A DNA stretch of 40,391 nt from PALSA-1355 sp031400775 (lineage in GTDB: Bacteria > Planctomycetota > Planctomycetia > Pirellulales > PALSA-1355): positions 1 through 40,391 of the forward strand of contig JANNQN010000066.1 in NCBI GenBank assembly GCA_031400775.1. Direction: 5' to 3'. Below are positions 8,697-17,225 of this stretch, in pieces (position 1 is the first letter of the stretch; each line of letters starts with the position of its first letter). The translations under genes were made by a program, and so were the position numbers. Below the pieces are notes generated by a model that saw only the letters and a list, made by a program, of their open reading frames with translations, was not told the DNA's origin and did no database searches.

Positions 8697-9410
8697 ATGG
8701 CACAACTGGGCGTCAATATCGATCACGTGGCCACGGTGCGCCAGGCTCGTCGCACGACCGAACCCGACCCGGTCTGGGCGGCCATGTTGGCGCAACTGGG
8801 CGGCGCCGACGGAATCACGCTGCACCTGCGTGAAGACCGCCGCCACATTCAAGATCGCGATCTGCGCGTGCTGCGTGAAACGGTCACCGTGAAGCTGAAC
8901 CTGGAACTGGCCGCCAACGTCGAGATCGTGGCGATCGCCTGTGAGAACCGGCCGGACCAGGCCACGCTCGTACCCGAGAAGCGCGAGGAAGTGACCACCG
9001 AAGGCGGACTGGACTTGATTTCGAATCGCGCGGCCGTGGCCGAGGCGATCGCACGGCTCCGCGGCAGCGGCATCGGCGTGAGTTTGTTTCTCGATCCCGA
9101 CGCCAAGCAAATCGACGCCGCGGCCAAGCTGGGGGTCGAGGCCGTGGAATTGCATACCGGCCAGTTCGCCGGCGCTATTGGCGATGAGCAGCAAACGGCC
9201 GAATTGGCCAAGCTGGAAACGGCCGCCCGACAGGTTCGCTCGCTGGGCCTGGTGTTGCACGCCGGCCACGGCCTGACGTATCGCAACGTCAAGCCCATCG
9301 CGGCCATCGCCGGCATGTCGGAGCTCAACATCGGGCACAGCATTGTCGCTCGGGCCATGATGGTCGGTTTCGAGCAGGCCGTCCGCGAGATGAAAAAGCT
9401 CGTCTCGTAA
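8697..9410 (+). CDS. pdxJ: pyridoxine 5'-phosphate synthase
   Basis: This 237-residue cytoplasmic TIM-barrel enzyme condenses 1-deoxyxylulose 5-phosphate with 3-amino-2-oxopropyl phosphate to make pyridoxine 5'-phosphate, the last ring-forming step of DXP-dependent vitamin B6 synthesis. It begins MAQLGVNIDHVATVRQAR, the family N-terminus, followed by GGADGITLHLREDRRHI (35-51) and KLNLELA (66-72). HTGQFA and LHAGHGLTYRNV appear later in the barrel. The start is fixed by this alignment; only a weak purine run precedes it. It lies 110 bases after mgtE and 109 bases before dapA, so the three may be transcribed together. The PLP made here is the cofactor of the ilvA and aminotransferase products in this window. 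Confidence 0.96.
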   Translation: MAQLGVNIDHVATVRQARRTTEPDPVWAAMLAQLGGADGITLHLREDRRHIQDRDLRVLRETVTVKLNLELAANVEIVAIACENRPDQATLVPEKREEVTTEGGLDLISNRAAVAEAIARLRGSGIGVSLFLDPDAKQIDAAAKLGVEAVELHTGQFAGAIGDEQQTAELAKLETAARQVRSLGLVLHAGHGLTYRNVKPIAAIAGMSELNIGHSIVARAMMVGFEQAVREMKKLVS

Positions 9411-9519
9411 GACGCGTCCGCTGGCGCGCACGGGCGATTGCACGCGCGGCGGAAAAACGTCTATGATGCAGCCATCTTTTGAGGAAATGGATCGACCCTA
9501 GCTTGCGCGAGATGCAACG

Positions 9520-10407
9520 ATGACAACCAAAGGGGAGGCGTTTGCCGGTCTGTCGGTGGCCATCACGACGCCGTTTCGCGATGACGCCGTGGACTACGAA
9601 GTCCTGCGCGCGCAGGTCGAGTTTCAAGTGGCCGCCGGCACCACGTGCCTGTGCCCGGTCGGCACTACCGGCGAATGCCCCACGCTGACCCACGACGAAC
9701 ACGAACGGGTGATCGCCGCGGTGGTTGAATTCGCCGCGGGCCGCATCAAGGTCATGCCCGGCACCGGTTCCAACAGTACGGCCGAGGCCCTGCGGCTGAC
9801 CCGCTTCGCCGAGAAGCACGGCGCCGACGCGGCGCTGGTCGTGGCGCCGTATTACAACAAGCCCACGCAAGAGGGCTTCTACCAGCACTTCAAGGCCCTG
9901 GCCGAAGCGGTCTCGATTCCGATTTGCGTCTACAACATTCCCGGACGGACCGGCAAGAACATCGAGCCGGAAACGATCGCGCGGATGGGTGAGGTGTCGA
10001 ACATCACGATGGTCAAGGAAGCCACCGGTTCGATGGACCAGGCATCGCAGATCGTGGCGCTCTCGAACCTGACGGTGCTAAGCGGCGACGATAGCCTGAC
10101 GTTGCCGCTAATGGCCATCGGAGCCCGCGGCGTGATCTCGGTCGTGGGCAATATCGTGCCACGCGACGTCATCGCGCTCGTCAAGGCCTTCGACGCCGGC
10201 GACGTGGCCACGGCCCAGCAGTGGCATCGCAAGTTATTTCCTCTCTGCCGCGACATGCTCGGGCTGTCGACCAATCCGATTCCCATCAAGGCTGCCATGC
10301 GTATGCTGGGGCGCGACACGGGCCAACTGCGAATGCCAATGACCCCACTGGACCCGGACAGCGAGGTCCGGCTGTGCGGCACGCTTAGCCGCTACGGGCT
10401 GCTTTAG
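9520..10407 (+). CDS. dapA: 4-hydroxy-tetrahydrodipicolinate synthase
   Basis: The 295-residue protein has the length of E. coli DapA. It condenses pyruvate with aspartate semialdehyde, the first committed step of lysine and diaminopimelate synthesis. The Schiff-base lysine is Lys166 in MVKEATG. Tyr138 lies in VYNIPGRTG and the GTTGE loop is at 48-52. Members of this superfamily such as NanA and KDG aldolases share the fold, but the GTTGECPTLTHDEH and PYYNKPTQEG segments fit DapA best. No other lysine-pathway gene is adjacent. A short hairpin follows the stop by about ten bases. Confidence 0.93.
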   Translation: MTTKGEAFAGLSVAITTPFRDDAVDYEVLRAQVEFQVAAGTTCLCPVGTTGECPTLTHDEHERVIAAVVEFAAGRIKVMPGTGSNSTAEALRLTRFAEKHGADAALVVAPYYNKPTQEGFYQHFKALAEAVSIPICVYNIPGRTGKNIEPETIARMGEVSNITMVKEATGSMDQASQIVALSNLTVLSGDDSLTLPLMAIGARGVISVVGNIVPRDVIALVKAFDAGDVATAQQWHRKLFPLCRDMLGLSTNPIPIKAAMRMLGRDTGQLRMPMTPLDPDSEVRLCGTLSRYGLL

Positions 10408-10418
10408 CACGGTTTTAG

Positions 10419-10436
10419 GACAGCAGTCCCGCTGTC
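10419..10436 (+). terminator. short palindrome after dapA (terminator-like or repeat)
   Basis: GACAGC and GCTGTC form a perfect 6-bp stem around the loop AGTCCC, eleven bases after the dapA stop. There is no T-run behind it. It could be a weak terminator or one unit of a dispersed palindrome family like others in this window. The rest of 10408-10648 shows nothing recognisable. Confidence 0.35.
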
Positions 10437-10648
10437 TGTGTGCCGACGGGGCTTGTGAACTCCCTGCGTAGGCTGCGAAATTCGGCAGTTTCACGCCTGC
10501 CGCGTCCTTTCGCCGGCACAGAAGGTTCGATCGGAACAAGGCTGCTGGGCACAGTTCCGATGAGCCATCCAGCAGGTCGAGAATGACCTATATTTCCAGT
10601 GGATATCACGGCACCGTCTTGCGACCGTGGGCCCTGGGAGACTCACCT

Positions 10649-11650
10649 ATGCTTCTTGCGCTCGGCTCGTCGATTTCCTACTGGATTGCGTTGCTCTTGG
10701 GCGTGGCGGCCACGTTGGGCTACCTGCTTGGGCGGCGGCAGATTCGGCTGTCGGCGACGAGCCAGACCGACGGTCGCGGCGAGATCTTGCGGGCGCTGGC
10801 CGTGGCGAAGGAGCTCGAATCGATCGCCGAGCGACTGCGCACGGCGATGAGCTCGCATTTGCCAGCCATCTACAAATTCCAGCGCCGGCTCGATCGGATT
10901 GAAGGTTCTCCGAGCGGCTCGTGGCAGGAATTGTGCGATCGGGCCGACGAACTGCTCAAGCCGACGCTGCGACTCGGCACCGAAATCTCGCATAGCTACG
11001 CCGAGATCCTCCGCCAGATGGCCCACCTGGCTTCGTTCGCCGAACTGCGAGCCGATCCCTTGACCGGCATCAACAACCGCCGGGCCTTCGACGAGTCGTT
11101 GCTGGCGCACACGGCCGAGCAAAACCGCTATCCTTCGCCGCTGTCGCTGGCCATGATCGACGTCGACGGCTTCAAGCAAATCAACGATGCGCACGGCCAT
11201 CTGCAAGGAGACCGAATGTTGCAGGAACTGGCCCGGGACTTGAAGGCGAGCGTGCGCGAATGCGACTTCCTGGCCCGCTATGGCGGCGAGGAATTTGTCG
11301 TGCTCATGCCCCGCACCGAGCTGCACGCCGCCTGCAACCTGGCCGAACGGATCCGAACGAGCGTCGCCGCGAACATGCCGCTGACGATCAGCATCGGGCT
11401 GTCCGAGTGGCTGCCCAGCGATACGCCGAGCACGTTCATTTCCCGAGCCGACACGGCGTTGTATGCCGCCAAAGACGGCGGACGAAACTGCGTTTATCTA
11501 CACGAGGGCCCAACGGGCCGCATCGTTGGCATTCGCAACCAGCCGCAAGAGAAAGTCGATGGCGCCGCCCAGGTCGTCGCGATCCCATTGCCCCTAGTGC
11601 CGGTGGTTCTCCCGGTCGTCGAAATCGAAGTCCAAAGCGGGGTCGGCTAA
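10649..11650 (+). CDS. membrane-anchored GGDEF-domain diguanylate cyclase
   Basis: The 333-residue protein has one N-terminal transmembrane helix (about 5-27), a helical linker (about 40-130) and a GGDEF domain (about 133-288). The active-site motif is GGEEF (212-216), a catalytically competent variant. RECD (203-206), five residues upstream, is an intact inhibitory I-site for product feedback. The preceding ADPLTGINNRRAFDE and the DVDGFKQINDAHGH metal and nucleotide segments are typical. It is predicted to make cyclic di-GMP from two GTP. The C-terminal 45 residues are Val/Pro-rich and unassigned. ATG 10649 is preferred over an in-frame ATG at 10583 because GGGAG precedes it and it puts the helix at the N-terminus. 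Confidence 0.9.
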   Translation: MLLALGSSISYWIALLLGVAATLGYLLGRRQIRLSATSQTDGRGEILRALAVAKELESIAERLRTAMSSHLPAIYKFQRRLDRIEGSPSGSWQELCDRADELLKPTLRLGTEISHSYAEILRQMAHLASFAELRADPLTGINNRRAFDESLLAHTAEQNRYPSPLSLAMIDVDGFKQINDAHGHLQGDRMLQELARDLKASVRECDFLARYGGEEFVVLMPRTELHAACNLAERIRTSVAANMPLTISIGLSEWLPSDTPSTFISRADTALYAAKDGGRNCVYLHEGPTGRIVGIRNQPQEKVDGAAQVVAIPLPLVPVVLPVVEIEVQSGVG

Positions 11651-11673
11651 CGCGGCACAAAGCTGGCCGATGG

Positions 11674-11698
11674 CGCGCTATCTGGGACTGATAGCGCG
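11674..11698 (+). terminator. perfect 9-bp inverted repeat between the GGDEF gene and ilvA
   Basis: CGCGCTATC and GATAGCGCG flank a 7-base loop (TGGGACT), 23 bases after the GGDEF stop and 126 bases before ilvA. No T-run follows, so it may be a rho-dependent end, an operator or part of a leader for the ilvA operon. Confidence 0.4.
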
Positions 11699-11824
11699 AC
11701 GCGCCCCCCCGCGCTCCTTTTGGAATTTCCTCCGGCCGAGTACAATTTGGCACGCTCAAGCCGCGCCGATTGTTGCGCAAGAGCCGATTGCGTCGCACGG
11801 CTGTCGCCCTTGTTCAGTTCGATC

Positions 11825-13087
11825 ATGGATCTCACGCTTGCAGACATCGTCGCCGCGAAGAACCGGATTGCCGAAGGCATCTATCTCTCGCCGTGTCCCG
11901 AGTCGATTCCGCTGTCCGAGATTTGTCGCGGGCGGGTCTTCTGCAAGCTCGACTACTTGCAGCGCACCGGCAGCTTCAAGGAGCGGGGCGCGCGCAACGC
12001 GCTGTTGCTGCTCGACGCGGCCCAGCGCCGCCGGGGAGTCATCTCAGCCTCGGCCGGCAACCACGCCCTGGGATTGGCCTATCATGGCAAATTGCTGGGC
12101 ATCGCCGTCACCGTCGTAATGCCACGATATGCGCCGCTCATCAAGCGCACCACGTGCCTTGCGCTGGGCGCCAAAATCATCTTGCACGGCGAGACGTTTG
12201 GCGAAGCCTACGAGCACGCGCGCGAGCTTGCCGCCGAACAGGGACTGGTCTACATCCATGGGTTCGACGACCCTGCCATCATCGCAGGGCAGGGGACCAT
12301 TGCCCTGGAAATCCTCGAACAGGTGCCCGACGTCGATGCGATCGTCGTGCCGATCGGCGGCGGCGGATTGCTGGCTGGCATCGCCCTGGCGGTTAAGAGC
12401 ATTGCACCCAAAGTGCGACTCGTGGGCGTCGAGCCGGCGCGCGCCGCCGGTTTCAGCGCCTCGCTGGCCGCCGGACACGTGGTGAAGGTGCCGGTGGAGC
12501 CGACCCTGGCCGACGGTCTGGCCGTGGGCAAAGTCGGCGAACTGGCCTTCGAGATCGCGCGCTCGAGGGTGGAGCGCGTGGTGACAGTCAGTGAAGAAGA
12601 GTTGGCCCTGGCCATGCTGCGGCTAGCGGAATTGGAAAAGAGCGTCGTCGAAGGGGCCGGCGCCGCGCCATTGGCGGCGCTGATGACCGGCAAGTTTCCC
12701 GAGCTCGATGGCTTGCGGACCGTGATCATCCTGTCGGGCGGAAATGTCGATCCGTTGATGCTGTCGCGCGTGATCGAGCGGGGGCTCGTGACCGATGGCC
12801 GCCTGTGCCGCTTTACGGCCGTAGTCACCGACCGGCCCGGCGGACTGGCCAGGTTGACGAAGCTGATTGCCGACACCGGCGCGAGCATTCAGGAATTGGT
12901 CCACGACCGCACGTTCTCGGGGCCCGACCTGGCCGCCGCCAACGTGCTATGCACGGTCGAAACGGCCAATCGCCGCCACGTCGACGAACTGTTCGCGGCG
13001 CTCGTGCAAGCCGGCATTCGCGTTGTGCCCGAGCGAAACGGCACGCCGGGGTTGAAAACGAATCGCGGGGCCGATGCGAATCCATGA
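11825..13087 (+). CDS. ilvA: threonine ammonia-lyase with C-terminal ACT domain
   Basis: The 420-residue PLP enzyme deaminates threonine to 2-oxobutanoate, the entry to isoleucine synthesis. The PLP lysine is Lys52 in GSFKERGA, SAGNH (76-80) is the Asn loop and GGGGL (178-182) is the phosphate-binding loop. One ACT domain (about 335-412, starting near RFTAVVTDRPGGLARL) suggests allosteric control by amino acids. The single ACT domain and about 400-residue length fit the TdcB-like, one-ACT subgroup rather than the long E. coli IlvA. ATG 11825 gives the normal N-terminus; an upstream in-frame start at 11720 is unlikely. The stop overlaps the next start by four bases (ATGA), so translation is probably coupled. 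Confidence 0.93.
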   Translation: MDLTLADIVAAKNRIAEGIYLSPCPESIPLSEICRGRVFCKLDYLQRTGSFKERGARNALLLLDAAQRRRGVISASAGNHALGLAYHGKLLGIAVTVVMPRYAPLIKRTTCLALGAKIILHGETFGEAYEHARELAAEQGLVYIHGFDDPAIIAGQGTIALEILEQVPDVDAIVVPIGGGGLLAGIALAVKSIAPKVRLVGVEPARAAGFSASLAAGHVVKVPVEPTLADGLAVGKVGELAFEIARSRVERVVTVSEEELALAMLRLAELEKSVVEGAGAAPLAALMTGKFPELDGLRTVIILSGGNVDPLMLSRVIERGLVTDGRLCRFTAVVTDRPGGLARLTKLIADTGASIQELVHDRTFSGPDLAAANVLCTVETANRRHVDELFAALVQAGIRVVPERNGTPGLKTNRGADANP

Positions 13088-13746
13088 CAATCGCCGCGCA
13101 AACACAGGTCCTGGAGCAAACCGCCGAACACGTCCGCCAACTGCTCGCCGGCGACAGCTCGGGACACGACTGGTGGCACATCGAGCGGGTGCGCGCGATG
13201 GCGCTGGCGATCGGCCGCGGCGAGGGAGCCGATCTGTACGTCGTCGAGCTCGCGGCCCTGCTGCACGACATCGCCGATTGGAAATTCCACGGCGGCGATG
13301 ATGATTTGGGCCCGCGCCGCGCGGCCGAGTGGCTCGCGAGTCTCGACGTGGAACCCACGGTGATCGAACACGTCGCAGAAATCGTTCGCCAGGTCTCGTT
13401 CAAGGGCGCGCAGGTGGCCACGCCCATGCGCACGCTGGAAGGCCAGGTGGTGCAAGATGCCGACCGGCTGGATGCCATCGGCGCGATCGGCATCGCCCGG
13501 GCCTTTGCCTATGGCGGACACGCGGGCCGGGCGCTGTACGATCCGGCGGTGGCGGCCGAAGGGCACGCGTCGTTCGAGGCGTATAAGAAAAACAGCGGGC
13601 CCACGATCAATCATTTTCATGAGAAGTTGCTGCTGTTGAAGGATCGCATGAATACGCCCACTGCCCGGCGGTTGGCCGAAGGCCGGCATCAGTTCATGGT
13701 GGACTTTTTGCAGCGGTTCCACGCCGAGTGGAACGCCGAGCAATGA
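13084..13746 (+). CDS. HD-domain metal-dependent phosphohydrolase (YedJ-like)
   Basis: The 220-residue cytoplasmic protein has the HD-superfamily metal ligands: His32 (SGHDWWHIERV), His61-Asp62 (LLHDIADWK) and Asp125 (VVQDADRLDAIGAIGIARA). The DADRLDAIGAIGIAR segment and overall size match the YedJ/COG1418-type group of predicted phosphohydrolases, whose substrates are not settled. It has no RelA/SpoT synthetase domain. The start overlaps the ilvA stop, and the gene is followed 41 bases later by a HAD phosphatase, so all four genes from ilvA on probably form one transcript. The function within that operon is unknown. Confidence 0.9.
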   Translation: MTIAAQTQVLEQTAEHVRQLLAGDSSGHDWWHIERVRAMALAIGRGEGADLYVVELAALLHDIADWKFHGGDDDLGPRRAAEWLASLDVEPTVIEHVAEIVRQVSFKGAQVATPMRTLEGQVVQDADRLDAIGAIGIARAFAYGGHAGRALYDPAVAAEGHASFEAYKKNSGPTINHFHEKLLLLKDRMNTPTARRLAEGRHQFMVDFLQRFHAEWNAEQ

Positions 13747-13787
13747 GCACGTCCGTCAGCACGACACCAAGGAGTTGATCGCTCGAT

Positions 13788-14363
13788 ATGCGTGGAATTA
13801 TTTTCGATTGCGACGGAACGCTGGCCGACACCATGCCTTCGCACTACGAGGCCTGGATGACGATCCTGCATCGCTACGAACTGGAAATGAGCGAAGACCG
13901 CTTCTATGCGCTGGGGGGCTGGCCCACCGAGCGCGTGGCCAAGCTATTGATCGCCGAGAGCGGTCGCGCGATCGACGCCGTGCAGCTATCGCTGGAGAAG
14001 GAATCGCTGTTTCACGAGATGCTGCACCTGGTGCGCCCCATCGAGCCGGTCGCCGAGGTGGTCCGCGCGCATCGCGGCAAGCTGCCACTGGCGGTCGCTA
14101 CGGGCGCGGTGCGGCCGGTATGCGAAAAGATCCTGACACAGATCGGATTGGCCGGTTCGTTCAATACGATCGTCAGCTCCGAGGACGTCGAACGACATAA
14201 GCCGGCGCCCGATGTTTTTCTGGAAGCCGCGCGGCGGCTGGGCGTCGAGCCCCAGCATTGCCGCGTATACGAAGATACCGATCCGGGCATCGAGGCCGCA
14301 CGCCGCGCGGGCATGGAGTATATTGACGTGCGCGCGTTCTACACGCCGCGTCGCGTCACGTAG
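13788..14363 (+). CDS. HAD-superfamily phosphatase, YqaB/beta-phosphoglucomutase-like
   Basis: The 191-residue protein has the four HAD motifs: Asp7 nucleophile and Asp9 in FDCDGTLADT, Thr105 in VATGA, Lys138 in RHKPAPD, and Glu162-Asp163 with Asp165 in YEDTDPGIEAARRAGM. The helical cap between motifs I and II places it in subfamily IA, and the size, motif III and AGMEYIDVR ending resemble E. coli YqaB (fructose-1-phosphatase) and beta-phosphoglucomutases. It is likely a sugar-phosphate phosphatase; the substrate cannot be read from the sequence. An AAGGAG lies somewhat far (13 bases) from the ATG. Confidence 0.9.
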   Translation: MRGIIFDCDGTLADTMPSHYEAWMTILHRYELEMSEDRFYALGGWPTERVAKLLIAESGRAIDAVQLSLEKESLFHEMLHLVRPIEPVAEVVRAHRGKLPLAVATGAVRPVCEKILTQIGLAGSFNTIVSSEDVERHKPAPDVFLEAARRLGVEPQHCRVYEDTDPGIEAARRAGMEYIDVRAFYTPRRVT

Positions 14364-14386
14364 CACCTGTCAGCGAAGGAGAGGTC

Positions 14387-14950
14387 ATGGTTGACTTTGG
14401 CGCCAAGCTTGCGGCCGGATTGCCCTACGACGATTTTCTGCGGGTTCACGGCACCGAAGAGCACCGCCGCCGCTGGGCCGACTTGCACGCCCGCGTGCAG
14501 CTTTCGTCCGAGCAGCAGTCTCTGGTGGCTTCGTTTCAGCGCGAGATGCCGGTCGTGTGCCTGGCCGGGGCCTGGTGCGGGGACTGCGTGAACCAGTGCC
14601 CGATCTTCGATCACTTCGAGCGACTGAATCCGCGGATCTCGGTTCGGTATTTCGACCGCGACACGCACGCCGATTTGGCGGCGGAGCTGAAAGTGTGCGG
14701 CGGCGCCCGAGTGCCGGTGGTGGTATTTCTCAGCGAAGACGGTTTTGAAGTCAGCCGCTTTGGCGATCGCACCTTGTCGAAGTATCGCAAGATAGCGGCC
14801 GATCAGTTCGGTCCCGCCTGCCCGACCGGCCTGGTTCCGGAAGGTCGCGACCTGCTTGATGCGGTGACGCAGGATTGGCTCGATATCTTCGAGCGGGCGC
14901 AATTGATTTTGCGCACCTCGGCCCGGCTGCGGCAGAAGCACGGGGACTAA
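14387..14950 (+). CDS. thioredoxin-fold protein with CGDC active site
   Basis: The 187-residue cytoplasmic protein has a helical N-terminal extension of about 50 residues and a thioredoxin fold containing AWCGDC with Cys64 and Cys67, plus a cis-Pro at Pro110 (ARVPVVVF). CGDC rather than CGPC is typical of a separate thioredoxin-like family of unknown substrate. No signal peptide is seen. A good Shine-Dalgarno (GGAGAGG) precedes the start. It is the last gene of the ilvA-HD-HAD group, 23 bases after the phosphatase, and ends right at a large palindromic element. Cys71 and Cys104 are additional cysteines that could be redox-active. Confidence 0.85.
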   Translation: MVDFGAKLAAGLPYDDFLRVHGTEEHRRRWADLHARVQLSSEQQSLVASFQREMPVVCLAGAWCGDCVNQCPIFDHFERLNPRISVRYFDRDTHADLAAELKVCGGARVPVVVFLSEDGFEVSRFGDRTLSKYRKIAADQFGPACPTGLVPEGRDLLDAVTQDWLDIFERAQLILRTSARLRQKHGD

Positions 14951-15038
14951 GTAGCCGGCACACGCCGTGTGCCGAAGCCGAAGCGACAATCGGCGCCGTT
15001 TCTTGAAACGGCGACGGCACACGGCGTGTGCCTGCTAC
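14951..15038. repeat. REPIN-like inverted palindrome pair between convergent genes
   Basis: Two 23-base arms (14951-14973 and 15016-15038) are inverted copies with a single mismatch. Each arm contains the palindrome GGCACACGCCGTGTGCC. Between them a second perfect hairpin (14994-15013) pairs CGCCGTTTC with GAAACGGCG around TT. The right arm is followed by TTTT, so the structure may also terminate transcription of the thioredoxin-fold gene. The element begins immediately after the stop codon of that gene and ends 31 bases before the convergent cnoX-like stop. Confidence 0.85.
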
Positions 15039-15069
15039 TTTTACGGCGGCCACAAATGCGCCCACAAGC

Positions 15070-15939
15070 TTAATACAACGCCGTCGAGAGGCGGCGGCGA
15101 AAGTCGGTCACGAGCGGACTGTCGTCGGGCATCAAGCGGAAGACGTCGACCATCATTTGCCTCGCCGGCTCGACGAACTCCTTTTTGCCCGACTGCACGA
15201 CGGCCAGAGCCGTGGCAAGCGCCTCTTCGTATTGACCCTGCGATGCGAGGCCTTCGGCCAGGGCCAGTCCCGCGGGCAGATTCTTGGGGTCGGCGGCCCC
15301 TGCGCGCAACTTCGCCAGATCGACCGACGAATTGGCCGGCGCGGCCAGGTGCAGTTGGGCCTTAAGCTTCTCGGCTTCCGGCTCCAGAAAACCGCGCTGT
15401 TCCAGTTCGTCGAGGATCACGTGCGTTTCGTCGGCGCGTCCTCGCGCGAGCAGCAGAGCCGCCAGTTCGATCTTCGCCGAGGCTAGGTTCGCGTCCAGCC
15501 CACTCGCCTCGATGTACTTTGCTTCGGCCGCCTTGGGGTCGCTCGTGGCTAACGAGCGGGCTTCGATCACCAATTGTTCGGCCGGGGTGGGCAGCAGCCG
15601 ATCAATCCAGCCGCGCAGTTGCTCTTCGCTTTTGAGGCCCACGAAAAAATCGAGCAACTGCCCGTCACGCATGGCGTAGACCGCGGGGATCGACTGCACG
15701 CCGAAACCGGCGGCGATGCCGGGCAGCTTATCGACGTCGGCCTTGACCAGCAGAAACTTGCCTGCGTAATCGGCGGCCAGTTTTTCCAGCACCGGCCCGA
15801 GCAATAAGCAAGGCTGGCACCAAGGGGCCCAAAAATCGACGACGACCGGCAGCTCGCGCGAGCGCTCGACGGCGGCGGTTTGAAACGTTGCCTCGTCGGC
15901 GTCGATGATCCAGGGCGATGCTTCGCTGGGAATACTCAT
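15070..15939 (-). CDS. CnoX-like thioredoxin with C-terminal helical repeats
   Basis: The 289-residue protein has an N-terminal thioredoxin domain (about 9-115) with FWAPWCQPC (Cys41/Cys44) and the cis-Pro in SIPAVYAM. It is followed by a TPR-like helical region (about 120-289). This layout and length match CnoX/YbbN, a chaperone-redoxin that holds unfolded or chlorine-stressed proteins. E. coli CnoX lacks one active-site Cys, whereas this protein keeps the CxxC pair, as in the Caulobacter type, so oxidoreductase activity is plausible. The start is set at the Met before SIPSEASPW; a further 45 open codons upstream overlap the next gene and are unlikely to be used. It lies 31 bases after the hydrolase gene on the same strand. 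Confidence 0.88.
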   Translation of the reverse strand: MSIPSEASPWIIDADEATFQTAAVERSRELPVVVDFWAPWCQPCLLLGPVLEKLAADYAGKFLLVKADVDKLPGIAAGFGVQSIPAVYAMRDGQLLDFFVGLKSEEQLRGWIDRLLPTPAEQLVIEARSLATSDPKAAEAKYIEASGLDANLASAKIELAALLLARGRADETHVILDELEQRGFLEPEAEKLKAQLHLAAPANSSVDLAKLRAGAADPKNLPAGLALAEGLASQGQYEEALATALAVVQSGKKEFVEPARQMMVDVFRLMPDDSPLVTDFRRRLSTALY

Positions 15940-15970
15940 GGGCTGCCGCGTGTGCCTTTCGAATGGGGTG

Positions 15971-17002
15971 CTACAGGTGCTCGTCCAACCAGGCCAGCAC
16001 GAGCTTGCGCATCTCGGGCGTTTCCTCATGACCGCAATCGAATAGCTCGATCCGACAATCGGACTGGCGGCCATACTCGCGATACAAGGGCGCCAAGTGC
16101 GCCGCGATCCGCTCGACGCCAGCCGGAGGCGTCAGCCGGTCCTGCCGTCCGTTCAAGCTCAGGTGCGCCCGAGGCACGATCAACTCGTTGACGTCGTGCG
16201 CCTGAAAGTGCTTGAGCAGCCGCGGCACGTAATAGTAAATGCCGTGGCCTTTGAGGTTGTCGATCTTGATCAGCTCCTCGTAATCGGTCAGGCAACACAA
16301 ATCGATGCAAAGCTTCACGCGCGGGTCGAGCGCCGCCAGCCACCAGGCTTTGGTCGAACCCATCGACAGCCCAAAGGCGCCGATCCGCTCCGGATCCACT
16401 TCCGGGCGACCGCCCAGGTACGTGACAGCCTGCACCTCGTCGTACATCATCATCCCCCACAGCACCCGGCCGTTCCAGAGCATTTGCTTGAAAGCGTCGC
16501 TCTCGCCCTGGCGACCGTCTTCCGCGTGCTTGCGGCCGGAAAAGCACCAACTGTCGATAGCCAGCGTGACAATGCCTTTCTCGGCGCACACCGGCGCATA
16601 GGCCGGCAGCACCTTGCGACCCACGACGAGCTCTTCCTTGCCGACATCGTAGGTGCCGCCGTGCGCGTGAATGTAGACCAGGCCGGGCGCCTTGGCGGCC
16701 CGTTTGTCGGGAAGCAACAGCACGGCTGGCACCGGCTCGATGCCATTCAGATCGAGCTCCAGGTGCTCGAGCGTGTAGCCGGGACCTGGCTCGGTTCGCA
16801 GCAACCTGGCGGTCACGCCCCGGTTGCGCGGAGGCAGATCGCCCAACAGGCCCCAAAGCTCTTCCCGCCGCCGGGCCTGGTGCTCGAAGAACTGTTGCGC
16901 CCGTGGGTTGCGTTCGGCGGAAAATGACAATTGATTCAAAAGCACCGTTCCCCAGGCTACTGCGCCCGTTTTCAAGAAATCGCGGCGACCTTTTCCCGGC
17001 AT
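15971..17002 (-). CDS. Tat-signal alpha/beta hydrolase (acetylxylan esterase-like)
   Basis: The 343-residue protein starts with a twin-arginine type motif (GRRDFLKTGAVAWG, Arg6-Arg7), indicating export in folded form. The alpha/beta-hydrolase fold has the nucleophile Ser213 in GLSMGS, Asp288 in NGRQDRLTP and His325 in DCGHEE. HAHGG at 112-116 forms the oxyanion-side strand loop. It resembles the PF12715/dienelactone-hydrolase-like esterases that planctomycetes encode in number. A carbohydrate-ester or carboxylester substrate is likely but not proven. ATG 17002 is preceded by GGAG; the frame remains open upstream without a plausible start. It may be co-transcribed with the downstream cnoX-like gene. 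Confidence 0.88.
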   Translation of the reverse strand: MPGKGRRDFLKTGAVAWGTVLLNQLSFSAERNPRAQQFFEHQARRREELWGLLGDLPPRNRGVTARLLRTEPGPGYTLEHLELDLNGIEPVPAVLLLPDKRAAKAPGLVYIHAHGGTYDVGKEELVVGRKVLPAYAPVCAEKGIVTLAIDSWCFSGRKHAEDGRQGESDAFKQMLWNGRVLWGMMMYDEVQAVTYLGGRPEVDPERIGAFGLSMGSTKAWWLAALDPRVKLCIDLCCLTDYEELIKIDNLKGHGIYYYVPRLLKHFQAHDVNELIVPRAHLSLNGRQDRLTPPAGVERIAAHLAPLYREYGRQSDCRIELFDCGHEETPEMRKLVLAWLDEHL

Positions 17003-17225
17003 GGTTGCAAACTCCGACCTACTATTGAGTTGAAATTGCTGGCGGCGCGAGGGACGCTGCTTGTCCCCGGGTCGCCTGTTTCTTGTCACACGTGGCGGTC
17101 GATACAATAATATGGAAGTTCAAGCGCGTCGCGCCAAGCTCAGGCATGCGGCTCGACGCGGCTCCCAGGACATGTAAGCTGTCGACAACCGGCGCGCGAA
17201 TCGTCGATCCGCGGCGCAACCGCCA

